Shown here: positions 57,948 through 64,000 of the stretch, piece by piece
How the letters are laid out: the number at the start of each line of letters is the position of its first letter
Position numbering within the stretch: position 1 is the stretch's first letter
Origin: JALHMQ01 sp037441125
GTDB taxonomy: Bacteria > Pseudomonadota > Gammaproteobacteria > Burkholderiales > Burkholderiaceae_F
Length of the DNA: 64,000 nucleotides
NCBI GenBank assembly: GCA_037441125.1
Contig: JBBIST010000002.1
Span: 38,692-102,691, forward strand
Reading direction: 5' to 3'
Notes under the pieces: generated by a model
What the model was told of the DNA's origin: nothing
What the model saw: only the letters and a program-made list of their open reading frames with translations
The model's database searches: none
Translations under genes and position numbers: made by a program

Positions 57948-58622
57948 TCAGGTCTCGGCGCCGCCACCGATGACGAAGCGACGCGGCTCGGCTGGGCCGG
58001 AAAGTGTGGCCAGATCGACCGCAGACAGCGTGCGGCCGACGCTCGCCGGCGCGCGCACGAGCGCGACCAGCAAGGCGGCCAGATCGCGGCAGGAGATGCG
58101 GCCGTGCACGCGCGGATCGTCGAACAGCGCGCCGCCGCTGGTGGCCGCCGTGTCGCTGAGTCCGCCCGGGCGCACGATGGTCCAGGCGAGCGTGCTTGCC
58201 GCCAGGTGCGCCTCGGCGCGTGTCTTCTCGCGCAGGACCGCGCCAATGGCGTGCAGCAGCGCCGCCGAAGCGTGCTCGGCCGAGTCGCCACAGCCGAGCG
58301 AAGTGACGAGGACGAAGCGCTCGACCCCGGCAGCCACGCAGGCATCGATCAGCCCGATGCTGCCGTCGCCGTCGGCGTAGGTGTCGCCGCGACCGCCGAC
58401 CACCGAGATCACCGCGCGCGGCGCGGCGCTCGCGCGCAGCGCGCGCTCGACCGAGCCCGCGTCGCGCAGGTCGGCGACCAAGGCGCTTTCGCCGAAACCG
58501 AGCTGGCCGGCGACGGCGCGGTCGCGCACGACCGGCAGTGCATCGAAGCCCGCGGCGCGCGCCAGCTCCACCACGTGCCGGCCGGTGCGCCCGTTGGCGC
58601 CGAACACCAGGACACCGCTCAT
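57948..58622 (-). CDS. NAD(P)-binding reductase, ChuY/anaerobilin-reductase-like
   Basis: 224 residues from the ATG at 58622, overlapping the radical-SAM gene stop by 4 bp (ATGA). Rossmann start VLVFGANGRTGRHVVELARA with the glycine loop at 8-14, then RAVISVVGGRGDTYADGDGS, RFVLVTSLGCGDSAEHASAA and TIVRPGGLSDT: an atypical SDR/NmrA-like fold. In E. coli ChuY, encoded beside ChuW, reduces anaerobilin. Tight coupling to a HutW/ChuW gene supports the same role here; sequence identity to ChuY was not measured. Confidence 0.75.
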   Translation of the reverse strand: MSGVLVFGANGRTGRHVVELARAAGFDALPVVRDRAVAGQLGFGESALVADLRDAGSVERALRASAAPRAVISVVGGRGDTYADGDGSIGLIDACVAAGVERFVLVTSLGCGDSAEHASAALLHAIGAVLREKTRAEAHLAASTLAWTIVRPGGLSDTAATSGGALFDDPRVHGRISCRDLAALLVALVRAPASVGRTLSAVDLATLSGPAEPRRFVIGGGAET

Positions 58623-60022
58623 GACGGCATGCTCGCGGCCTGGTCGAGTGCGGCGTGCAGGCCGGCGGTGAGCGTCGTCATCCAGAACCAGCCGGCCGGG
58701 GTAAGGACGAGTTGATCGCCGTCCAGGTCGGCGAGCCCGGCCGCGCACCAGTTGGCGAGCAACTCGCGCGCGGTGGCGCGAAACCCGGGCGCTTCGGCTT
58801 CGACGCGTGCGCAATCGAGGCGTCCGGCTTCCAGCCCGGCAATGACCAGCGACTCGGCGCGCTGGCGTTCGCCGGTGCGCGCCAGATCGCCGATCGTGCA
58901 GGCGCCTTCGGCGACGCGCGCCTCCCAGAGCGCCAGGTCCGAGGTGTTGCGCCAGCGCAGTCCGTGGGCATTGCCGCCGGCCCCGGGGCCGAAGGCGAGA
59001 CAGGCGGCGCCCTCCTTGACCGAGCGGTTGTAGACGTTGCGCTCCAGCGGCGTGCGCGCGTAGTGCGCGTGCGAGATCTGGCGCCAGCCGCAGGCACGCA
59101 ACGCACGGCCGGCCTCGACGTAGGCGCGCGCCTGATCGGCAAGCGCCGGCAACGGCAGCGCCTTGCCGCCGGCGATCGCCTGGGCGAGCGGGCCGTTCGG
59201 CCAGACGTTCAGCGCGTAGACGTCGAGCCCGTCGAGCGGCAGGCCGGCAGCCGTTGCCACGTCGCGCGCCCAGCACTCGGCGTCCTGGCCGGGCAGTCCG
59301 TACATCAGGTCGACCACCAGCGCCACGCCCTCGAGTTGCGCCAGTTCGGTGAGCTTGGCGATCGCCTCCTCGCGGCTCGCCTTGCGACCGAGCCGGCGCC
59401 GCACCTGGGTGTCGAAGGACTGCACGCCGAGCGAGATGCGGTTGGCGCCGGCCGCCACCGCGGCCTGCGCCTTGGCCAGGTCGAAGTCGTGCAACCGGCC
59501 TTCGAGCGTGACTTCGCAGTCGGCCGCCAGCGGCAGATCGCGGCGCAGCGCCGCGATCAGTCGCGCCAGGTCACCGGCGGCGAGCGCGGTCGGCGTGCCG
59601 CCGCCCAGGTAGACCGCCTCCAGCTCCGGTCCTTCGGCAACCAGCCGCTGGCGCGCCGCGGTGGCGACTTCGGCGATCAGCGTGTCGACGAAGCCGCTCG
59701 AAAGCTCCGCCCGCCACGGGTTCTGGTAGAAGCCGCAGAACAGGCAGTGGTTGTGGCAGAAGGGGATGTGCACGTAGGCGACCGAGCGCTCGCGCCGCGG
59801 CGTTTCGAGCAGCGTGCGCATCAACGCCGCCGCCTCGGCCGCCGCCACCGGGCGCGAGCTGCGCCAGGGCATCACCGGCGCCCGGCGCGCGAACGCGGTC
59901 AACGGGCCAGTGCCGGGGGCAACGTGGTAGGCGCGCAGGTCCCCCGGCGCGTGGCCGGCGCCGCCGTAGCCGCGGACAGCCGAGGCGACCGGCGGCAGCG
60001 GCGCAGCGAAGACCGAGGTCAT
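58619..60022 (-). CDS. hutW: Anaerobic haem-degrading radical SAM methyltransferase HutW/ChuW
   Basis: 467 residues from the ATG at 60022. The radical-SAM cluster motif is C89, C93, C96 in FCHNHCLFCGFYQNPW, the arrangement of ChuW/HutW; next come LEAVYLGGGTPTAL, NRISLGVQSFDTQVRRRLGR, VDLMYGLPGQD and a HemN-like C-terminal domain. ChuW opens haem without oxygen by radical methylation, giving anaerobilin and releasing iron. The gene sits between the HutX fusion gene (5-bp gap) and the ChuY-like reductase (4-bp overlap): a compact haem operon. Confidence 0.93.
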   Translation of the reverse strand: MTSVFAAPLPPVASAVRGYGGAGHAPGDLRAYHVAPGTGPLTAFARRAPVMPWRSSRPVAAAEAAALMRTLLETPRRERSVAYVHIPFCHNHCLFCGFYQNPWRAELSSGFVDTLIAEVATAARQRLVAEGPELEAVYLGGGTPTALAAGDLARLIAALRRDLPLAADCEVTLEGRLHDFDLAKAQAAVAAGANRISLGVQSFDTQVRRRLGRKASREEAIAKLTELAQLEGVALVVDLMYGLPGQDAECWARDVATAAGLPLDGLDVYALNVWPNGPLAQAIAGGKALPLPALADQARAYVEAGRALRACGWRQISHAHYARTPLERNVYNRSVKEGAACLAFGPGAGGNAHGLRWRNTSDLALWEARVAEGACTIGDLARTGERQRAESLVIAGLEAGRLDCARVEAEAPGFRATARELLANWCAAGLADLDGDQLVLTPAGWFWMTTLTAGLHAALDQAASMPS

Positions 60023-60027
60023 GACGC

Positions 60028-60903
60028 TCAGGCCGCGGCCGCGGCGGTATCGGTCATCCGCGCCGCCAGCGCCTCGAAGCGCTCGAGCTGCTCGCGATCG
60101 AGCTGGCGATCGGGGGCGCGGCGCACGAAGACCTTGAACATGGCGGCACCGTCGCCGTCGAAGAACTGGATCGAGGCGCTGTCGCTGCCGAAAAACGGCC
60201 GGCGCACGAAGGCGATCGCCGCGCAGCGGTCGGCTTTCAGGTGGCCGCCGATCGGGCCTGCGCCGTGCAGGTTGAAGTAGCCGCGGCCGTGCTCTCCCGG
60301 CGGCAGCGCGCCCTTGACTTCGAGCACGATGTTCGGCGTGTGCACGAGGAACAGTAGCTCGCCCCAGGCGGCGAGATCGGCGAAGACTTCGTCGAAGCGC
60401 GTGGCTTGCGCCCAGCGCACCCGCTGCGGCCCGAGCATCGCCGTGGCGTCGCGCACGGTCACGCCGTGCTCGGCGGCCAGCGTCTCGAGCACGCCGTCGG
60501 GATTGCGGGCGAGCCGGGCCGCGAGCTTGTCGCGCCGCTCGGCGGCGCACGAACCGCATGCCTGTGCCTGCGCCACGATCACGCCGTCGCCGTCGATCGA
60601 CTGGATCACCGCGAAGCCCTCGAAATTGGGCCGGCCCTCGACCAGGGCCGCGGTGGCGCCGGCCTGCGCATGCGAGGCGCGGAAGGCCTCCGACTTCGTC
60701 CAGGCGAGAAAGTCCGCGTGCGAGCGCCACAGCGTGTGCGACGCGTACAGCGTGCCGGCCTCGCTCTCGGCGCCCTTGAGCAGCGAGAACTCTACAAAGC
60801 CGGGCTGGCTCGGCAGGTTGGTCTGGCGCCCCAGCCAGAGTCTCTCGAAGTCGGCCTCGTGGCCGCGCAGCACCGCGAAGCGGTTCATCGCCAGGAAGTT
60901 CAT
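60028..60903 (-). CDS. Fusion of IsdG-type haem monooxygenase and HutX haem-carrier domain
   Basis: 291 residues from the ATG at 60903 with AAGGAG upstream. Residues 1-105 are an ABM-fold domain of IsdG/HmoB type: the catalytic Asn-Trp-His triad is in place at N7, W68 and H78, with the ten-residue W-to-H spacing of IsdG. Residues about 120-290 are a HutX/ChuX haem-binding domain (NPDGVLETLAAEHGVTVRDA, LLFLVHTPNIVLEVKGALPP, GRGYFNLHGAGPIGGHLKAD, IQFFDGDGAAMFKVFV). A cysteine pair (QACGSCAAE) links them. HutX passes haem to HutW. The fusion suggests one protein either degrades haem with oxygen or delivers it to the anaerobic enzyme. First gene of the operon. Confidence 0.88.
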   Translation of the reverse strand: MNFLAMNRFAVLRGHEADFERLWLGRQTNLPSQPGFVEFSLLKGAESEAGTLYASHTLWRSHADFLAWTKSEAFRASHAQAGATAALVEGRPNFEGFAVIQSIDGDGVIVAQAQACGSCAAERRDKLAARLARNPDGVLETLAAEHGVTVRDATAMLGPQRVRWAQATRFDEVFADLAAWGELLFLVHTPNIVLEVKGALPPGEHGRGYFNLHGAGPIGGHLKADRCAAIAFVRRPFFGSDSASIQFFDGDGAAMFKVFVRRAPDRQLDREQLERFEALAARMTDTAAAAA

Positions 60904-61265
60904 GCGCCGCTCCTTGTCGATCCGATCGACAGGCAGGCGCCTGCCGCGAGCGCGCGGGGCGCGTTCGCCGCAGCGGGCGCGGCGCAAGGAAGAGTCAAAG
61001 GTTTCATCGACGTTCAGCCTTGTAGATGCCTCTGGCTGGCGGCCGGGCCGACGAACGCGGCCTGACGCAGGCTGGCTGAGGTCGATTCGCCCCGCTTGAC
61101 TGCCGGGGCTGCGGGATCGATTGCGCCCGCACCGAGCTGGGCGCTGGGCGATCGTACTCATCGCGCTGTACAAATGCAAACGCTTCTTGTTCCTATCGTG
61201 GAAGCCCGTCCCGCGATCGGTTTGCTCGCCTGCGGTCTCTCGCCTGCCCCAGCGCCGGGCGCCGC
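60904..61265. other. Intergenic region upstream of the haem operon
   Basis: 362 bp without a plausible gene; long frames here are Arg-rich shadows. It carries the AAGGAG site of the haem fusion gene. I looked for a Fur box (GATAATGATAATCATTATC-like) and found no good match. An AT-richer patch (tacaaatgcaaacgcttctt) near 61165-61190 may belong to a promoter. Confidence 0.4.
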
Positions 61266-62327
61266 TCAGCAGCCTTCGCAGACGTGCAGTTCGATCGTCG
61301 CGTGCACGACCTCGTCGTGGACGCCGATCCAGCTTCGCACGGTGGCGGCGCTCAGCGCCGGGTCGTGCGAAACGACCGTCAGCGCACAGGCGTAACTGCC
61401 GCGGCCGACGCGCCACACGTGCAGGTCGGTGACGCGCGCCGCCACCGCGCGGCCGGCGTCCTCGACCGCGGTGCGGATCTCTTCGACCACCGGATGATCC
61501 ATCTCGCGGTCGAGCAGCACGCGGCCGGTGTCGATGAGCAGCCGGCGCGCCCACAGCGCCACGACGACCGCACCCACCAGGCCCATCACCGGATCGAGCC
61601 AGTCCCAGCCGAACATCCAGCCGCCGCCAAGGGCGACGATCGCCAGCAGCGAGGTGAGCGCGTCGGCCAGCACGTGCAGGTAGGCCGAGTGCAGGTTCAG
61701 ATCGCGTCCGTGGCCGTGCGCAGCGCCGCTGCCGCCGTGCGCGTGTCCGTGCCCGCCGGCGTGACCGTGGCCGTGCGCATGGCTCGCGGCACCGCTGCCG
61801 TCGCGCGTGTGTCCGTGCGCGCCGGCGTGGCCGTGGTCGGCGCGGCCGAGGATCCACGCCGAGACGAGGTTGACCGCCAGACCGATGGTCGCCACCAGCA
61901 TCGCTTCGGCGTAGCGGATCGGCTGCGGCGCCAGCAGGCGCTCGATCGAAGCGCCGACCATCAGCAGCACCGTGAGCAGCAGGAACACGCTGCTGGCGAA
62001 ACCGGCCAGCACCTCGATCTTCCAGGTCCCGAAGGCGAAGCGCGGGTCGTTGGCAAAGCGCCGGGCGGCGGCGTAGGCGAGCGCCGAGAGCCCGATCGCG
62101 ACCACGTGCGAGCTCATGTGCAGGCCGTCGGCCAGCAGCGCCATCGAGTTGAACCACCAGCCGCCGGCGATCTCGGCCACCATCATGATCGCCGTCAGCC
62201 AGGCGACCAGACGCGTGCCGCGCTCGGCGCTGAGGTTGCCGCGGTCAAACTGGTGCGGGTGCGTCCAGCGGTGCAGGTGGTCGCCGTGCATGGCGTCGGA
62301 GCGGCGGAGTTCGTCGGCGCCGAGCAT
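61266..62327 (-). CDS. dmeF: Cation diffusion facilitator, DmeF-type Co/Ni exporter
   Basis: 353 residues from the ATG at 62327. Six membrane helices fit: the helix-2 metal site LLADGLHMSSH and the helix-5 site HVLADALTSLLAI are the H/D pattern of DmeF (His instead of Asp in helix 2). Between helices 4 and 5 a very His-rich loop (HGHAHGGSGAAHGHG and similar, about 25 His) senses metal. A C-terminal cytoplasmic CDF domain follows (LHVWRVGRGSYACALTVVSH). DmeF exports cobalt and nickel. No DmeR-like repressor is visible next to it. Confidence 0.9.
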   Translation of the reverse strand: MLGADELRRSDAMHGDHLHRWTHPHQFDRGNLSAERGTRLVAWLTAIMMVAEIAGGWWFNSMALLADGLHMSSHVVAIGLSALAYAAARRFANDPRFAFGTWKIEVLAGFASSVFLLLTVLLMVGASIERLLAPQPIRYAEAMLVATIGLAVNLVSAWILGRADHGHAGAHGHTRDGSGAASHAHGHGHAGGHGHAHGGSGAAHGHGRDLNLHSAYLHVLADALTSLLAIVALGGGWMFGWDWLDPVMGLVGAVVVALWARRLLIDTGRVLLDREMDHPVVEEIRTAVEDAGRAVAARVTDLHVWRVGRGSYACALTVVSHDPALSAATVRSWIGVHDEVVHATIELHVCEGC

Positions 62328-62577
62328 AGCCTCGTTGCCACGACCGACTTCGGTCGAGCAACGCTCGACGGATCGAGCGATTCGCCAAGCCGAGGTGCGG
62401 CCTGTGTACCATGCAAGCGACGCGAACGCTTCTCGCTCCACTTGTCGCAGGATGCGCGCGGGCGCCTGCAGTCTTGAACCGCGGCAGCGACAACAACCCC
62501 GTTGAGCAACCAGGATCGGCGCTAGGCCTGGCGAGAGCCGGCCGCGAGCGCGAACTCGAAGGAAGGTCCGAACGCCG

Positions 62578-63039
62578 ATGTCCCGCTTGATCGCTTCTTC
62601 CCTCCCCGGTCGGCTGCGCCTGCGCCATCGAGCGCTGCGCGATCCCGAACAGCTCGCCAAGCTGCGCGCAGCGCTGGCGGGATGGCCGGGGGTTTTGTCG
62701 CTGGAGCCGAACGCGCGTGCCGGCAGCCTGCTGATCCACTACGACCCGCTGCGCCCGGATCCGAAGCCCTTCGACGAGCGCGCGGTCGCCGCGGCGCAAG
62801 ACCTGCTCGGGATCCGCAGCGCCGGCGCCGACGTCGGCCATCGGCACCTTGACCGGACAGCGGGCCTGCCGCGCGTCAAGGTCAACCGCTGGGCCAAGCA
62901 GGGCATGCTGGCAAGCTTGGCGGTCTCGCTGGCGCTCGCCGCCGCGGGCTCCAAGACCTGGCATGCGATCGCCGGCATCGCCTTCCTGCACGGACTCGCG
63001 GTGCACCTGTGGATCCACCGCCAGCGCCTGATTCGATAG
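62578..63039 (+). CDS. Free-standing HMA_2-like domain protein without cysteines
   Basis: 153 residues with no cysteine. The N-terminal 80 residues look like the HMA-type ferredoxin fold that opens some P1B-ATPases (SLPGRLRLRHRALRD, LSLEPNARAGSLLIHYDP), but lack CxxC. A membrane pair follows (GMLASLAVSLALAAAG, WHAIAGIAFLHGLAVHLWIH). It faces the P-type ATPase across an 11-bp gap and probably acts with it, perhaps as a split N-terminal domain. Metal unknown; His at the C-terminal end could bind it. Confidence 0.7.
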   Translation: MSRLIASSLPGRLRLRHRALRDPEQLAKLRAALAGWPGVLSLEPNARAGSLLIHYDPLRPDPKPFDERAVAAAQDLLGIRSAGADVGHRHLDRTAGLPRVKVNRWAKQGMLASLAVSLALAAAGSKTWHAIAGIAFLHGLAVHLWIHRQRLIR

Positions 63040-63050
63040 CTGCGCGCCGG

Positions 63051-64000
63051 TCAGTGCGGCGAGCGCCTCGTGTTTGCGCGCAGAGCATTGAGCAGGATGC
63101 CGATCGTGGTGCCGTTGTGCAGGACCGAGGCCAGCACCGGCGACAGCAGGCCGAGCGCGGCCGCGCCCAAAATGGCGCTGTTGGCGCCCAGCGTCAGCCG
63201 GTAGTTGGAGGCGACGCGCTCGCGCGTGCCGATGGCGATCGCCTTGGCGTCGGCAACGCGTTCCAGATCGTCTTCCAGCAGCGCGATGTCGGAAGTCAGC
63301 CGCGCCAGGTCGGCGCCGTGCGCCATGGCGATGCCGACCTGCGCACCGGCCAGCGCCGGGGCATCGTTGATGCCGTCGCCGACGAAGGCGATCTTTGCGC
63401 CCTGCTCCTTCATGCGCGCGACCAGCTCCGCCTTCTGGTGCGGCAGCAGTTCGGCGTGAAACTCGTCGAGACCCAGTTCGGCGGCAATCTCGGCGGCGCG
63501 GGCGCGATGATCGCCGGTCAGCATCACCAGTCGCCGCGCGCCCAGGCGGCGCAGCCGCGCCAGCGTCTGCGCGCCGTCGGCGCGCATCTGATCCTTGAGC
63601 GCGATGACGCCGATCAGCCGCCCGCCGTAGCCGATGTACAGCAGCGTCTTGCCCTGCCGGAACAGTCGCTCGATGCGGCTGCGCGGCGCCGCCGGCACCG
63701 GCACGCCCTCGTCGTCCTCGACGAAGTGACGCGAGCCAACGACGATGCGCTTGCCGTCGATCACGCTCGCCACGCCGTGGGCGGCGATGAACTGCACTTC
63801 CTTGTGGTCGAAGTGCCGGCCCTGGTTGCGCCGCGCCGCCTCGACCACCGCCAGCGCCAGCGGATGGAAGTAGTGCTCCTCGACCGAGGCCGCCAGATCG
63901 ATCAGATCGTCCGGGCCGTAGTGCGGGTCGAAGGCGATCGAGTCGGTGACCGCGAGCTTGCCCGTGGTCAGCGTGCCGGTCTTGTCGAAGACGAAGGTGT
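63051..64000 (-). CDS. P1B-type heavy-metal ATPase, C-terminal part (cut by window end)
   Basis: The last about 316 codons are present; the 5' end is beyond the window. The phosphorylation site DKTGTLTTG lies 6 codons from the edge, followed by EEHYFHPLALAVVEA (HP element), the ATP-binding VMLTGDHRARA, and VGDGINDAPALAGAQVGIAM. Two C-terminal helices end the protein (SAILGAAALGLLSPVLAS). The substrate-determining CPx helix is outside the window. Together with the HMA-like protein and DmeF it looks like a metal-efflux region; the metal cannot be told. Confidence 0.9.
   Translation of the reverse strand, partial: TFVFDKTGTLTTGKLAVTDSIAFDPHYGPDDLIDLAASVEEHYFHPLALAVVEAARRNQGRHFDHKEVQFIAAHGVASVIDGKRIVVGSRHFVEDDEGVPVPAAPRSRIERLFRQGKTLLYIGYGGRLIGVIALKDQMRADGAQTLARLRRLGARRLVMLTGDHRARAAEIAAELGLDEFHAELLPHQKAELVARMKEQGAKIAFVGDGINDAPALAGAQVGIAMAHGADLARLTSDIALLEDDLERVADAKAIAIGTRERVASNYRLTLGANSAILGAAALGLLSPVLASVLHNGTTIGILLNALRANTRRSPH

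Noticed and set aside
60904..61265. Fur box upstream of the haem operon
   Set aside because: No sequence close to the GATAATGATAATCATTATC pattern was found on either strand.
61720..61850. Tandem repeat suggested by repeated gtgcgcgtgtccgtg-like units
   Set aside because: It is the coding sequence for the His/Gly-rich loop of DmeF, not a DNA repeat element.

Overview
The window is about 64 kb of very GC-rich (roughly 68-70 percent by eye), densely packed chromosomal DNA. Its gene content points to a free-living betaproteobacterium of Burkholderiales/Rhodocyclales type: hup-tRNA-Val-tRNA-Asp-ppiD, smpB divergent from ratA-rnfH, a single-chain PurL, TamA/TamB, ClpB and several TRAP and Liv-type transporters. 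I see no insertion sequence, phage, CRISPR array or rRNA. Two tRNA genes are present. The taxon is inferred from gene style only.

Region by region. 1-4.4 kb: a thiocyanate-hydrolase cluster on the minus strand (beta, alpha and gamma subunits, a P15K-type metallochaperone, then the start of an ABC transporter ATPase), divergent from a CynR-like LysR regulator. It is followed by a SAM methyltransferase and a cyanase (cynS) pseudogene that has lost its middle. 4.7-12.4 kb: housekeeping genes msrB, bolA, a parvulin, a small outer-membrane barrel protein, purL and an EAL-like/HDOD protein. 13-24 kb: two complete TRAP transporters, one TakP-like and one DctP-like, surrounding a MarR-regulator plus 5-oxoprolinase-type operon. 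24-30 kb: nnr, a LolD-like ATPase divergent from a TesA-like esterase, mnmH and ppiD. 30-36 kb: tRNA-Asp, tRNA-Val, hup, gdhA, ribA and clpB, with a sigma-32-like promoter before clpB. 36-43 kb: tamA, tamB and a lipase-like hydrolase.

43.3-45.0 kb is decayed: an N-terminally truncated patatin phospholipase is joined directly to a remnant of an AAA-type ATPase regulator. 45-48.5 kb holds an SRPBCC-like protein, a GH100-like invertase, rnfH, ratA and smpB. 48.5-57.9 kb is a complete Liv-type ABC importer (LivG-H-M-K-F) led by an AMP-forming acyl-CoA ligase, with a second ligase divergent from it; together these look like a carboxylic-acid uptake and activation module. 57.9-60.9 kb is a haem-degradation operon: an IsdG-type monooxygenase fused to HutX, the radical-SAM enzyme HutW/ChuW, and a ChuY-like reductase. 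61.3-64 kb is a metal-efflux region: a DmeF-type CDF exporter, a free-standing cysteine-less HMA-like protein and a P1B-ATPase cut off by the window end.

The observations most worth following are the O2-dependent/anaerobic haem-degradation fusion operon, the CynR-type regulator attached to thiocyanate hydrolase beside a dead cyanase gene, and the putative direct-repeat operator between the MarR/oxoprolinase and TRAP operons.
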